Assembly: GCA_034769895.1 (NCBI GenBank)
Contig: CM068370.1
Coordinates: 41,459,344-41,523,343, forward strand
Reading direction: 5' to 3'
DNA: 64,000 nt
DNA from: Magicicada septendecula
Lineage: Eukaryota; Arthropoda; Insecta; Hemiptera; Cicadidae
Made by a program: the position numbers and the translations under genes. Of this stretch, positions 10,793-23,912 are shown one piece after another (the stretch's first letter is position 1; each line of letters begins with the position of its first letter). Below the pieces are notes generated by a model. The model saw only the letters and a list, made by a program, of their open reading frames with translations, was not told the DNA's origin and did no database searches.

Positions 10793-11867
10793 TTAAAAAG
10801 AATATACGAATTATACTACTTGCAGAAGAAACAAATTGAATAACATCACAAATTTATATGAAATAAAATATAATAATTGTAAATTGGTTTCAGTAATGTG
10901 ATGAATTATGGGTTCTTTGGATCATACAAAAGAAACAACTCAAATAGGAACAACTAATAAAAAAAATTACAATGAACAAATAAAATTAATAATCATAATA
11001 TTTATAGTGTTTTTGTTATTTCATTCCACTGTTCTTGTGCATTGAATTGATTTGATCAAAGGTATTTTTAACATGATGGAACAATCTCACCAAATTTGTA
11101 GTTTAGTCTACAGATTATTTCTTGATATTTATCTGCTAGCCTTCAGTTTTCTGTGTTTTATATTAAACCAATATTCTTCTCATTATTTTTTAAGTCTTCC
11201 TTCATTAATTCCTTGTGTAACGTTAATTTTTTTTTTTTTTTTTGTAGAAAATGTCCAGCTCCAAATTAATGTGTTCTGACCTATTTCAAATATATTTCAA
11301 CAATACCCTTTCTTTTAAAAAACTCCCGATTCAATTAGTAATGCTCTTGACTATGACATGTTTATGGGTCACAGGTTTGTTTTTATATTTTTTAATTAAC
11401 ATGATTCAGTTGAATCTTGTTTTTTATTAGTCACTGATGTATATAATTAGTTTCTAGTGCACTATTCCACTATTTTTAATTATTGTACACTTTGTTTGAT
11501 CTTACTATATTATTTTATAGATATTTGATCTATATAGTTGTTTTATATAAATTATATGTTTTATTCAATGCTTATTTATAACCAGGTCTATTTCCTATTC
11601 ACTTTCACTATACACTGTTTATTAACGTTGTAACGTACCAAATTTGGCAGTTACATAGAGTAACTAATTATTACGTCAAGAGACGGGAGATCATGAAAAT
11701 ATTTCAAAGTACATAAAATAATGTAGACAAAAAGTGTGTATCTACAAAGATATATTATTGAAAAAATCCAACAAAGAAGAAGGAAGAGTAATATAGCATC
11801 ATCGAGTACAAAGGAGAGAGAAAATAACAACAAGCCAATATAAAATGTTAGAAACCAGGCCCAATAG
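10793..11867. other. AT-rich, no gene recognised
   Basis: Very AT-rich DNA following PLE-A, with a poly-T run at 11227-11242. The ORFs here look like chance ORFs of low-complexity sequence. Confidence 0.6.
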
Positions 11868-11990
11868 ATTCCAACCAGTGAGGGGAAACAACAAAGATCA
11901 CTACCATTAAAATGAAGAGAAGACAACAGAGTCCAAACAGTGAGGGAAAACAACGAAAAATAACTATTAAAATGAAGGCGAGACAACTCA
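11868..11990 (+). repeat. 62-63 bp tandem duplication
   Basis: Two adjacent diverged units sharing CCAGTGAGGGGAAACAAC / CCAAACAGTGAGGGAAAACAAC and ATTAAAATGAAGAGAAGACAAC / ATTAAAATGAAGGCGAGACAAC. Non-coding. Confidence 0.7.
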
Positions 11991-13150
11991 AGAGCAACCA
12001 CAATGATGGTAAAACGACCAATTTATTTATTAATATAAATACTATGGACCAATGACTACCATAAGTGGAAATATTGAAGAAGGTGACAAGAATAAGTGAA
12101 CATTGACTATCACAAGCAATGTACAACCCAGGAGAGCACCGATAGTGAACAACAATTAAACAGAAGAAGAAAGGAAGAAGAAGAGCAAAGGAAACATAAC
12201 ATGAAGAATGAAGATAATATATGGATAATACAAGGAATCACCATTCACCAAGTATACAAGGAACTATACTAATGACCGGAAGAAGTGTAACGATTATTCG
12301 AAAATCAACTATAAAGAAACCAGTGTTTAGCATAATTAAGCAATCACAAACAATAACAGTGAAAACTTAATGTAAGTGTGACAACCTGTAACAAGTTAAC
12401 CATTTTTACCCCAAATAAACCCCACAGACAATACAAGTGAGAATGTTTATAACAAAGGAAAATGAGTTAACATTATAAGTGGAAGAATCCAAGATTAACT
12501 AGTTAAAATGCACAGACAATTAGTGTGACCAGTTTAATCAAGATTGTAACCCAAAATAGATAATCATAAGACCACCAAGAGAAATGTGAGATAGAACAGT
12601 AAAATAATTGTTCATATGAACTGATAATAAGAGTTTTGTAAACCTTAAAATGAAATATAACTGAATGCCACGGCAAGACAGAATAAAATATAAATAAAGT
12701 CCAGAACAAATAGTAACAAATAAGCTAGTTTGTTAGGTATCAAACAATCAATGTACCACAAAACTAGGTACAACACAACAAGAAATGTAATACTATTAGA
12801 TTAAGAATACTTGTGTTATTGTTTAGAAAAATAGTGTAAACATGTGTATTACTTAATAATTAAACCATTGTAATAGAATACCATAATGAAATGATAATAG
12901 TAGAATCAAATACTGCATAAAATTATGTTGCACATTGTTACCAGATAACTGATACATAACCTCATAGGAAGTGCACCTATAACATAAGATTATATATATT
13001 AATTAAACCAAGCAACTATCAACAATTGTTTCAATCAAAGACTAATTATGAATAGTAATACAAACTAATAAATAACATTTGTACTGAAATACACAGCAAA
13101 TAAATCAGATTAAATATGATAGCATATGGCCAAAAGAACAGAAGCCCAAT
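11991..13150. other. AT-rich, no gene recognised
   Basis: Purine-skewed, AT-rich DNA (many AACAA, GAAGAA words on the + strand). No coding signature seen. Confidence 0.6.
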
Positions 13151-13529
13151 GTGACAAATTAGTTAATCAAAGTACACTATCAAAACTTATTAAAAGATGA
13201 CTAAAAATGTTACCAGTAGTTAGAGAGATATCTGATACTACTATGAGAACATATCTCAATTATAATAATAGTAGTTTTATAATTAAATTATTAGAAACTA
13301 ACTGACTATAATTGTAGAACCAGGTGTAAACAAACACTATGTGACAAGATAGTTAAGCAAAATGCACTATCAAAACTTGTTCAAAGATTACTAAAAATGT
13401 TATCAGTAGTTAGAGAGATATCTGATACTACTATGAGAACACATCTCAAATGTAATAGTAGTAATTTAGTAGTTGAATTATTAGAAACTAACTGACTATC
13501 ATTGCAAAACCTGATGTAAACAAACACAA
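13151..13529 (+). repeat. 190 bp tandem dimer
   Basis: Unit 1 (13151-13340) and unit 2 (13341-13529) share GTGACAA, CACTATCAAAACTT, AGTTAGAGAGATATCTGATA, ACTACTATGAGAACA and TTAGAAACTAACTGACTAT. They differ by scattered substitutions and small gaps. Only two copies are present. Confidence 0.8.
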
Positions 13530-16500
13530 TACTAAGAATTGGAAAGCTTTCAGATAACAAAAGACTGATAAATACATTAAATAAACAAGGTACTATAATT
13601 GTACACTATTTTAATTTATAACATTATATACCTTATGTGGTAAAATAATTGAAAAAGTGACAAATTCAAGAAAAGAGAACAGAAGGTATTTTGTTAAGAC
13701 TATTAGTATATGAAAAATAACATTTTTCATAAAATAAAGTGTAAACAAATGTAAATAAATGTATATATTATTGTTAGAATTCCAAACAAATGTAATTAGG
13801 TAAGAAATAATAGCATTACAAGCGATTATAAACAATCGAATATGGTCGTTTGAGGACGCCATTACCAAATATTGTTTAAATGGTAATTACAACTATTTTC
13901 TGTATTAAAACGAAAGAGAAATGGACTCGAGACGTTTAATAATGAGTGTTATAGTGTAATTGGAGCAAAATATGGTGAAATAAACTTATTTATATTAAGA
14001 ATCACCATATGAGTTTGTGAAATGGCTTAGTGAGCTAATAATGAACGGATTTAATCCTTGTTTAGACTTAAATTAAAGCCGCAAGTGTCCGCAATCTAAT
14101 GCCACTAACCATTCAACGATACGATAATAATAAAGAAGTTATGACACTTATAAACTTTTCAGTCATTTTGTATATCGACGCTTACGTCACCCGTAGCCTC
14201 CAACCCAGACGAAAATTTGTAAAAAATTAAAAGTTTTATTTAACTAAAGTGTTTTGGGGTAGAGAGTTTGACCCTGTAAACCAATCAAATGACTTAAAAT
14301 AACCAGACGAGCAGGAGACGCTTTGATGAACCATTCAGTCGTTCCGCATCACTCAACGAGCAAAGTTGATGAAGAAAAGTGTCAAGATTTTATTTAAAAT
14401 GTGCACGTCACCGACATAAGTTACGCTACACACATTAACCTGTACACCACAGAATAATAACGAGTATCCAGTGATTTAAGTGAATTAAAATAATAAACCG
14501 ACCAGTGTATAATAAAGGTCGTGTTTTGTGTTTTGTAAAAACAGGGAGTACTCTATTTTAATTATTTAACGAATTGAATTGAAATAATAATTTTTCGTTA
14601 GTAAATGAAGAGATATTGTTTTGGGACTGCACTAGTCAAAAGTACCGAAGTGCATAACCCATGATGAAAATTATCAGAATCGAATAAATGAATTATATCG
14701 CAATTATTAATTTTAAAAATAAATATTTTCCGATTTTATCGTGATTGAAAAAATCGGTATTAACTTAAATATCGAACATACAAGTGTAATGAATAGTCGC
14801 TCATTTGACTAAATTTGTTTGAATTGACGAATAACTAGTTTATTGCGAAAATATTCTGAACAACTGATAATTATACATCAGATGACATATGAATAAAATG
14901 TATGTGTTTATATTATTAAGAATTTAATGAATAATCTATTTATTCAAAATAATTACTTACTTTTGTCAAGTAACTAACCTAGAAATACCAATGATAACTT
15001 TGTCACCAAGTAATGATTCTGGTCTCAAATAATTTCAGTCCAATGAAAGCTATCACAAGAGTTTTTTTTTTATTCTAGATTTTTTCTCTTGCCAATAAAT
15101 GACTTTAATAACTAACGAATAAATAATGATAGTATTTTTAACAGTGCAGCGCAAAGCACGTGTTGTCAACACAACTGCTGTGTACATTCTACTCACCGTA
15201 CGATAGTACGATATATATCGGTTTATGGTACCGACTTTTATAATTTTAAATCTTTGTTTGTTTTTGTAGTAATTCATTATTAAATATTGTTAGATAAGAT
15301 AACATCTTGTATCTGGTATCATGCATCTTCCAAGAACACACGAATTTGGTAATGTAACTGAGTAAAGAGGACATAACCTCGTTAATTAAAACTATTGTAC
15401 CAGACCCCAGTGTTACCAGCCTTGAGGTATAAAGAGCTCAAGAATTGTTTATAGTAATTATTGTTTTGTAAAAATATTATTAATTGATTGTTTTTTAAAA
15501 GAGTTCATGGCATTTTCCAATTGTTAATAAATCCCAATTTTATTTACCAGTGGAACAGAGTTTTTGATTTTTAAAATAGTTTAATTTTTATGATTAGTTC
15601 TATCAGAAGGTGGCGGTAGGATTTGAATGTTCAATACCATTCAAATTGCAGTTAAACCATTCTTTTACTTTATTGTGCATGTGCATTATTTAGGATATTC
15701 AAATAGAATATCCATATTTGTGTATCAAGTGTATTTTGCAGCAGAAGAAGTCACCAACCAGAACATTGAAAACATCCACATATGGTAAGTGGGGAGGTTG
15801 ACAGTGAAGTGCTAAATACTCTTTTAACCTAAAAGAATTAAACGTGAACACCCACACCAACGCTATTAATAATCATACTAATAATAATTCAATTTAACTT
15901 ATACTCGACTAGAGTATATCTACACATATCTACATCAACTCTACATTAATCTGTTTTGTAACAACGTCAATCACTGATATTTTCACTTTCTTACATTTGT
16001 GATTATTGTTTAATATTATGTTAATTGTAATATTTAAATCACTTTCAGTTCATAGTACGATTACACAAAACAACTGCTTGAGGTTCACAGACCTCCCTAT
16101 AGTTTAATAGGCTTGTGCAATAACAAATTTTTTTTTACTTACTTCCTAATGTGTTAACATTTGTACACTATATTTTGATTTATTACAACTATTTACTTTT
16201 TTATTATCATTCGATCTTCCCTCCTGGGTGTAGTAGTCATAGTCATGTCGTTGTCTTGTCATTGTCATTAAACTATTTAATGAATAAGTTTTCATTTCCA
16301 ATTTCCATTATATTTGTTTATTATGATAATTCCCTTTTGTTTTTTATTATATTTTACTCCTTGACATTATTAATTAACTTTAAATAGTTACATTTTATGT
16401 TCATTTCTTTATTTGTTTAATTGATTTTATTCTTCTTTGTTTTTCATTTATAAGAAAGATTGCGTTTAGGCATAATTCAAAACGAATTTTAATGATTACA

Positions 16501-17288
16501 TTATATTTACCTACTCTAGGGCATAATCTTGTTATGTTACAATATGCATGGCAAGAAAACCTCCATAATAACAAAAAATTTTCCAATTATTTCAGTCGCC
16601 GGATACTGATATGAAAATTTATAGTATAACAATTTCAGGTACTATTTAACGGTATGCAAAAAAGTACACAAATTAATGAAAATGAGTCATTAGAAAAATA
16701 ACTAACCAAGTACATCATATGAGACCAAGATTCGCAAGCATAAACTAGTTCATTTTATTCATTTATGTATTTAAACATATGCACGCGTGTGCACGCGCGT
16801 GCATGTGTGTGTGTGTGTGTGTGATGAAACAAATATGTATTCATTTGGTTTTTATACTGTGGTGGCATTCATTTGTTTTCATAATCTTTCTAACCAATTA
16901 GAGACTTCAGCAACCAACTCTTTCCATTCCTAATGAACAGTTCCATGTACAGATCGCCTAGGAGTAAACAAGACAGATTAACATATAATCGATATAAATA
17001 CATTACTATAAACACTTGTGGTCTTGGCTTTGATGAAGAAAGTAACTGGAAAATTATTGTTAATAACAACTGCGGCATGTTTAACACCTTAGCTACCTAG
17101 CATAGTAACTGTCCTTCGCCTTATTATAAGTGGTTTTTCGGTTTTTCTAGAAAACCATACTAAAAATCAAGATACAATTGATACATCCTTTAACTAAACA
17201 TTATTATAGCCCAGTTTTACTATATTCTTAAAAATTCCTAATAGCATTTTGACGGGGAAACAATAATGATTATCTTTAATTTGAGGAA
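13530..17288. other. AT-rich, no gene recognised
   Basis: Long AT-rich stretch. A cluster of CG-containing words around 14060-14460 stands out but codes for nothing I recognise. At 15743-15783 a short segment sits between TTTTGCAG and GTAAGT and could be a small exon, but it cannot be tied to a protein. A GT/CA microsatellite lies at 16783-16824. Confidence 0.55.
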
Positions 17289-17296
17289 GATTAGAG

Positions 17297-18622
17297 CAGG
17301 GGCGGATTTAGAAGCGTGTGATACCCTATGCCACTATCAGACTGGTGCCCCCCCCCCCCCCAATTCAAAATACAATCTTTTATCCATTATTTACACTGAT
17401 AAATGGCATACACAATTTTGAAAGTTGACAATTATTATATTAAACTCTCAAATTACAACAAATATTTAGCTAAATAGTGATTACAATGAGCATAGTGGTA
17501 CTTAAGCTTACAAATATTAATCAATTCATTTTTTCTTGCTTTTGTCTTAACAAAGGTTTGTATAATTTCTTCTAAATTGAGCAATTCAAATATCTCTCTT
17601 TCAATATTCAACCTTGCTACTGCTGCTACTACTACTCCATGCAGCTATGCCTCATGAAGAGCCCTGGCCTCCAAATAATATGCCTCCACTCCTCTCTATC
17701 CTGAGCGACTCTTTGCCTCCTGGTCCCTCCAATTACTACTTTTTCCACTCCTATTTCATCTGTCATTCTTTGTAAGTAACCTGCCCATCTAATTCTGCCT
17801 TGTTTTATTACTGTGATGGCCAGTTTCCTGTATAGATTGTACAATTTGGCGTTTGTCCTCATATGCCACAGCTAGTACACCTTCATATATCCTCCTCAGA
17901 ATTTTTCTTTCCCATCTTCTGATCATATCTTCTTGGGCTGAGGTCATGATCCAGGGTTCTGTAGCATATAATACTACTGGCCGCAATACAGTTTTGTAAA
18001 TCTGGACCTTGGAGGTTCTAGAAATGTTCCTGGAGTTTAGGATAGGCAGCAAAGAAAAGTAGCACCTATATTATATCTTGTTTTCAATATTCAACCTTCT
18101 AATGAAGATAATCTCTCATTTTCCGTAGTTGAACTCAACATATCTTTAATGCATTTTAATTCAGAAAATGATCTTTCAGAATTGCAGTTAGCTATTGGAA
18201 TCATAAAAAGCAGACAAAAAGCAATGTATATATTCAGAAATACATCAATCATTTTACAATCAATAATCCAGTTTGATACTTTGAGTTGACAAACTGTAGT
18301 ATTATAGAATCTATCATATTCATTTGAACGATTTGAAAAAACCTCTTTCTTGCAATTTTACTCTTGGCACTTTGTGCTTCAATTCTATGAGGAGATTGTT
18401 ATTAAAATCATTAAAGTAAACTTCTGTAACAGCTTTCACTTGATTTTCCAACTCAACACTCTCCATGGTTAAAAACTGCATAAGAAAACCAAACAATTGC
18501 ATAATGTGATCATAAGCTTTGCTTCCACTAGTCAAGTCAGCTGAATGGTGTCCCCACTGACAGCTGAGGCCCTGGTGCCCGGTGCTGTAGCATACCCTAG
18601 CATTATGGATAATCCGCCACTG
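17297..18622 (-). mobile_element. internally deleted hAT element (ZMYM1-like) with perfect 8 bp TSD
   Basis: Flanked by GATTAGAG at 17289-17296 and 18623-18630. The left end CAGGGGCGGATTTAG and the right end AATCCGCCACTG form terminal inverted repeats. On the minus strand, about 18200-18100 reads MIPIANCNSERSFSELKCIK, the hAT dimerisation motif (..SxERxFSxLK..IK). Only the C-terminal part of the transposase is present (about 18535-18100), with stops. A LINE fragment is inserted at 17616-18081. Clearly non-functional. Confidence 0.85.
17616..18081 (-). pseudogene. LINE reverse transcriptase C-terminal fragment, inserted in the hAT
   Basis: Flanked by TTTCAATATTCAACCTT at 17599-17615 and again at 18082-18098, a 17 bp TSD. 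The minus strand encodes VQIYKTVLRPVVLYATEPW, RRWERKILRRIYEG and, after a frameshift, IKQGRIRWAGYLQRM, the familiar C-terminal end of RTE/CR1-like ORF2 proteins (LYKTLIRPVLLYGSETW ... RWAGHVxRM). It is 5'-truncated. The 3' end is rich in (CTA)/(CTG) triplets on the + strand. Confidence 0.85.
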
Positions 18623-18712
18623 GATTAGAGATGGTGATTTGACTCATGCAAACAGAAACTTTTAGACAAAGGATTAATTGAGGAATTATGATAACTTATG
18701 GTAATAAATATT

Positions 18713-18966
18713 TCGTTTGTGACATCCTAAACAAACAGACACAATTCAAATCACACGCATTATTTGAACATATTGCACCCCATACACACAACATCAATCC
18801 TTCAAAAGTCGATCCTTTCGCCAAGAACAAGACGGACAGTGCTCCCAGCGGCAACCTCTGAATAAGCTTTTTAAAAGCAAAAACTGGTTCAGGCTATAAG
18901 GTAAAACTTTTACAGTTTTACCCATAAAAACTTTGTGTTCCAAGTCGGTAGTGATTTAATTATATT
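18713..18966 (+). mobile_element. PLE family B 3' end, 254 bp with 11 bp TSD
   Basis: Flanked by TAATAAATATT at 18702-18712 and 18967-18977. Starts in the endonuclease C-terminal tail (KQTDTIQITRII), passes CGCCAAGAACAAGACGGACA, the decayed hammerhead at 18855-18895, and ends just after CCAAGTCGGTAGTGATTTAA. It lacks the final segment ending ATCCAAG seen in other copies. Confidence 0.8.
18855..18895 (+). ncRNA. decayed family B hammerhead
   Basis: CUGAAUA replaces CUGANGA, stem II is GCUUUU/AAAAGC, GAAA reads AAAA (G12 lost), stem III ACUGGU, then UC and AGG. The fold is recognisable but the core is broken at two invariant places. Confidence 0.65.
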
Positions 18967-18977
18967 TAATAAATATT

Positions 18978-20845
18978 ATTAACTAGTTATCCTAAATCTC
19001 TGATTCATGATTAATGTTTTGACAATATATGCAGACTGTGCCGGGACTCTGAATTTTCCCGGCGCGTGTATAGTGGTTCAGGGCTACCAACTCACTTGGC
19101 AGCACTGCCGGGCTGTGCATTGTCGAAGCTGCTGCGACACGATTTAGTGACCAGTAGTGGTCAGCTGTTAGCTGTGTTTTGGGATTTCAGAGTGGCTATC
19201 TAGTTAGGTTAGCCAAAGGCTTTATTTTTTACAAACTGGGACAGGTTTGTTTTAGGCAGGCAGGTACGACCTACACACAATTCTTTCGGTTAAATTTCTC
19301 AGCAAGCCTTCAACCAGGACATTCCCTTTGGTCTGACGGCTGAGATCAGGTGTGTCTTTATCCTTTTAATGCGTCGGTAGACTCCTAAAGACATTCAGGG
19401 TCCCTGCCTCAGCCAGGAAACAGGGGGAAGATCGGTGGTCATGCGAACATCTGTGACCATCAGCAGAGCGTTTCTACATTAAGGCGCTCCCCAAAGCCAT
19501 CAGACCAAGAAATGCAGAAGAACCAAAATACACCGAAAGATCCAGAAAGACCAGGAACGACTTCCAGTAAGCATTCACCATAGTCCATGGACAATTTTTG
19601 GAACCTCTGCTCATCCACAGTTCATCCTGTTTCAACTTGAGTTCGTCGCTACATACTTACAGGTGGGAGCGTTTCATTTATGCCTCTTCTAACTGCATCA
19701 ACTCTATAGACTGGCTACCCTTGTTTTCTACATTAAATATCTGTCAACGCAATCTATGTAACAAACTTATTAAGAACTGAAAATACCTCAAGGTCATAAG
19801 AACTCAAGTTTGTAAAAAATGTAACTGGTTCCATTGTAACTTGTCTAACATACACCATGAGGGGGTGGTTAAACTGTTCTACTAAAGTATGGTTGCTTTG
19901 CGTAAGCTATGTGGAGTCAAATTATCTTTATTGCTATTACTTTTATTATAATCATTCTTCAAAGGTTATTAGTGTTTTCTTTAATTAAGTGGTTGGGTTA
20001 ACTTTGGTATAGTCCATCATTTCTACTGGATTAATGTTCGCGTTGTTCTCCCTCATGGGGTATGCTAGTCTGGAAATATATACTGTATATGCATATCTTC
20101 ATGTCTATTTTCTAAATACTATAAATTAATAACTATCAATACTTGTCAACACTTAAGTTGTGTCAGCAACGTAAAATCTAATAAATCTTGTTATTATGTT
20201 AAAAATGTGTTGATTGCAAATCCTGTCACTCTGTTAAGCTCCAGCACACTTTTCGCTTCCTCTAGGTTCATTAACCTAGTCTTAAATATTACGTGTGGTC
20301 CTGTGACCGCTACAAGACACCTTGAGGAAAATTAATCTGGGAAATTAAAAAAGTTCAATATTTTTCAAAAACTGAAATGTAGTGTACACACAGAGTCACA
20401 GATGTAGAATATTAAACACAGGCTTAAAGTAAATTATAAACAAGTTGTGTAGGCTACACATTGTTGTATTCTTGTTTTATTTCTGCCATACTATTGAATC
20501 TTTTTGTTTTCAATTGTTTAAGCTTGCCAGTTGCACAACATGGATCAACTGATAAACTGTTTGTTTCAGTATTATTTTAAGAACGAGCTTTCCTTTATTA
20601 TTAATATTTAAGTTGTAATAAATGAGCTTAAACTTTTATTGCACTGTTATACAATAATGAGAGACGTGTTGACAGTTTAACTTTGCGCATCAGTGAGTTC
20701 GTATTACTTGAGTAAACACAATTGATACAAATTACAATGTAGAATTTCGTACAGACTGAAAAATGTCATACTTTAATCCTGAAAATCATATAAAATTAAA
20801 AATCCTGAAAATCATATAAAATTAAATTGCTGTACATAATAATTT
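18978..20845. other. no gene recognised; GC-richer block at 19030-19560
   Basis: Bases 19030-19560 are clearly more GC-rich than their surroundings and lack long ORFs with known motifs. This could be the 5' region of a retroelement or a lost exon, but I cannot assign it. The rest is AT-rich. At 20774-20822 a 27 bp unit (AATCCTGAAAATCATATAAA...) is duplicated in tandem. Confidence 0.5.
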
Positions 20846-21302
20846 CTGGATTTTGTTGTCCATGACGTGTCTGTTGCTTAATTAATTATAAATACTTATA
20901 TCAGTATTGACTCGGATCACTAATTTTTTATTGGTTCAAAATTATAAACTTTTACCTGATAGCCTAAACCAGTTTTTGCTCCATTGGAGCTTTGTCAGAG
21001 GCTGCCTGCTGCTAGGAGCACTGTCCGTCTCGTTTTTGGTGATGGCATCGTTGTTTAAAAGATTGATGTTGTGTGTGTAATATGTTCAAATAGTATGTGC
21101 GATTTAAATTGTGTCTGTTCATGTAGGATGTTGTTTCTATGTGTTTTCATGTGTTTGTATATTTCTAGTTGTTCAAGAGTCTCTAGTTTTCAGCTTTGTG
21201 TGTGTATGTATAAAATCCCATGTTGTTGTTTATATTTGTGTATGTGTGGCTTGCTTCAATTAAGTCATTTGCAAAGGTGGATTTGGTGGTGGAGTGTAGT
21301 GC
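20846..21302 (-). mobile_element. PLE family B 3' end, minus arm of a head-to-head pair
   Basis: Begins on the + strand with TCTGGATTTTGTTGTCCATG, the reversed family 3' terminus. The hammerhead region is at 20961-21005 and the endonuclease C-terminal region follows to about 21302 (minus strand). It meets a + strand copy of the same endonuclease at 21303, forming an inverted pair, as also seen at 27671-28045. Confidence 0.8.
20961..21005 (-). ncRNA. decayed family B hammerhead with covarying stem II
   Basis: Minus strand: AGCCU, CUGACAA (G8 lost, possibly from CUGACGA by CpG decay), stem II GCUCC/GGAGC with loop AAU, AAAA for GAAA, ACUGGU, UU, AGGCU. Stem II differs in sequence from the copy at 46147 (GUUUA/UAAGC) yet stays fully paired, which supports selection on the fold. 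Confidence 0.7.
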
Positions 21303-21900
<598 letters not shown>

Positions 21901-22276
21901 TATGAAGTCTTTCCGGTTTTTCATATGTAGCCTACTTTAGCCAACTCATATATGATTTTGATGCTAACTGAAAAAGTATCCAGGTTATATTCATGAAACA
22001 CACACGCACACGCACACACACACACACACAGAATAGTGTCTGCTTAGTTTATTGTTTCTTTTCCCCCAGCGTTGCACCAGTCAGGAAGCCAGGCAGCTGT
22101 GGCACCCCAAAGTTTGTAATGTAACCAACCTGCCTACAGATTAGCTTTCCAAAAGAAAATCAAGCATATGCAACTGTTTGATATTCTGTTTTGCAAAACA
22201 ACATTTTAAAAATTATGACTTTCACAGTAGCATTATGTTTTGATTAGTATTAATTTTGTTGTTACTAAAAATATAA

Positions 22277-22450
22277 CTTATAGAATACTACTGGCTCACT
22301 CGGAGTTGGTAGCTTTCGTCAAAAGCTCTAATGGAGTGAAAGCTAAGTCATTAGATCATGAGGTAAAAATTTATAATTTTCATCAATAATAATATGTGTT
22401 CCGAGTTGGTAGTATTCTATATAGTTAATTAATAACAATGGACACGTCAT
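22277..22450 (+). mobile_element. short PLE-derived insertion (type D), 174 bp
   Basis: Flanked by ACTAAAAATATAA (22264-22276) and ACTAAAATATAA (about 22453-22464), a near-perfect TSD. Arms TATAGAATACTAC and GTAGTATTCTATATAG are inverted. The right end carries GGACACGTCATAGACAAC. The ribozyme region keeps stem II GCUCU/GGAGU and GAAA (CUCUAAUGGAGUGAAA) but has lost CUGANGA. Confidence 0.7.
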
Positions 22451-22519
22451 AGACAACCAGGAACTAAAATATAATTTAACAAAAGCAATCAGAATAATGT
22501 CTTGAGTTTTATACAACTA

Positions 22520-23060
22520 CTTAAGTTAGTTATTGTGGTAACCAATCCCTTTGGCCGAATGGGTCAACAAGCAAACGAGAGATGGGTGTCCTGAAAGATT
22601 TGCATCTACCAGGATAGATACTGTCTGTTGGCAGCAGGATAGACTCATAATGTGGGAGTGGAAAATGGTGGCACATACAAAGCTGAGTTAGAAGGTTTAC
22701 TGTGTGGGTAGACAAGCCTCATAAGCCATGATGAAGGGGGCAACCTTCTAAGGGTAGGAGACCCTGAAAAGAAAGCCCCAGTCCTGCAGGTTGGGGGTTA
22801 TATGATGGGTTGGTATCCCATCTATGTAAAAATTACAGTACTCATAAGTTTCATAGGAAAAAGCTGAACAGATCTAGTGGGAAATTCAAAGGACCATCTG
22901 GATCATATGGATGACCGAAGACTACCAAAAGCAGCAAGTATATAGATACAAAGCAGCTGGAAGAAGAAGCATAGGGAGACTAAGGAAAAGAAGGGAATAA
23001 CTCCTGTGAAGCCGAAACAGGTCACCAAGGCCTATTTGTTGTTGGGGAAGAAGAAGAAGA
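22520..23060 (+). pseudogene. LINE-derived sequence with GAAGAAGAAG tail
   Basis: About 22890-23010 encodes fragments (HLDHMDDRRLPKAASI, then a GR..RR-like run) resembling the HxxRM..R.PK...GRP tail of non-LTR ORF2 proteins, ending in a GAAGAAGAAGA stretch at 23048-23060. The upstream part (22745-22805, ACCCTGAAAAGAAAGCCCC and CAGGTTGGGGGTTATATGA) may belong to the same or another element. Heavily decayed. Confidence 0.45.
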
Positions 23061-23590
23061 CTTAAGTTAGTTTTAAGTAAAAGTATGGGTGTATAAGTAA
23101 TATTGTTTTCTTTTTTGTATTTTTATTGTACTTTTTAAACAATAAATAAGACAATGTTTAAGGAATTAAAGCTATTCTTGGTAGAAAATATTAGGCCTAC
23201 CACTTGAAAACACCAAGTGGTTTTTAAAAACTTAGAAATTTTATAAAATATTAAAAAATACTTTATTGTAGACAAAAGAGTGACTAATAGTAACCAAAGC
23301 CATGAATGTAAATTTTCCTGTAACAGACTTCATAATTTCATGAAAACTTTATACTCTATTCAGGGATTAAATTTCTCTAGCATTAGTCAAGTTCTGGATC
23401 CACAACTGTCAAGTAACAAGAACTCCCAGTAATGGAGAACAAGGAACCAAAATTTGTGAGCGCAGCTGTGAAACCAGTGATAATTGTTATTGGGAAATGA
23501 TGAATACAATATCAGTCAAGCGTTTTTGTAATTAATTAACACTGTACATGACATGAGAACTTCTTTAATTTTCTGTTTGGCATGTTTCAG

Positions 23591-23675
23591 GGAGTTTGTG
23601 CATGGTGCTCTATTTGCAACTTACTACTTTGGTAACACTGTCTATGTAGTGTTTGTAGCGTCATCGTTTAAACAG
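23591..23675 (+). CDS. SLC36-like transporter, first visible exon
   Basis: The acceptor CATGTTTCAG ends at 23590 and the donor GTAAAT starts at 23676. After one phase nucleotide it reads EFVHGALFATYYFGNTVYVV then FVASSFKQ, 28 residues ending at a codon boundary. This matches the SLC36 helix in which a short hydrophobic stretch ends in VxVASxxKQV; the next exon starts with V, completing that motif. The phase-1 start shows that another coding exon lies upstream, not identified here. The nearest upstream sequence is LINE-derived DNA. Confidence 0.85.
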
Positions 23676-23841
23676 GTAAATAACTTGGTCATTATCTGTA
23701 TTTTATTTATTTCACTATTAAACTTACTTCTATATGATTTACATTTCTTCTTCTCTTAGGCTATAATAATTTTGCCAACTGTTAGTAAGCAATTAAAATT
23801 CAGGTCCCTGTTTAAATAAAATTATTTATTTAAACTTACCC

Positions 23842-23843
<2 letters not shown>

Positions 23844-23905
<62 letters not shown>

Positions 23906-23912
23906 CGTGTGC
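23844..23912 (+). repeat. (GT)n microsatellite in intron
   Basis: GT dinucleotides ending in imperfect GCGTGCGTGTGC. Confidence 0.95.

Noticed and set aside
15743..15783. Possible small exon between TTTTGCAG and GTAAGT, as a candidate upstream exon of the transporter
   Set aside because: The 41 bp encode no recognisable SLC36 residues in any frame and such splice-site pairs occur by chance in AT-rich DNA. No link to the 23591 exon can be shown.
19598..19780. Short + strand ORF next to the GC-richer block as a gene
   Set aside because: Sixty codons without motif or conserved start context. The block as a whole is reported only as unassigned.
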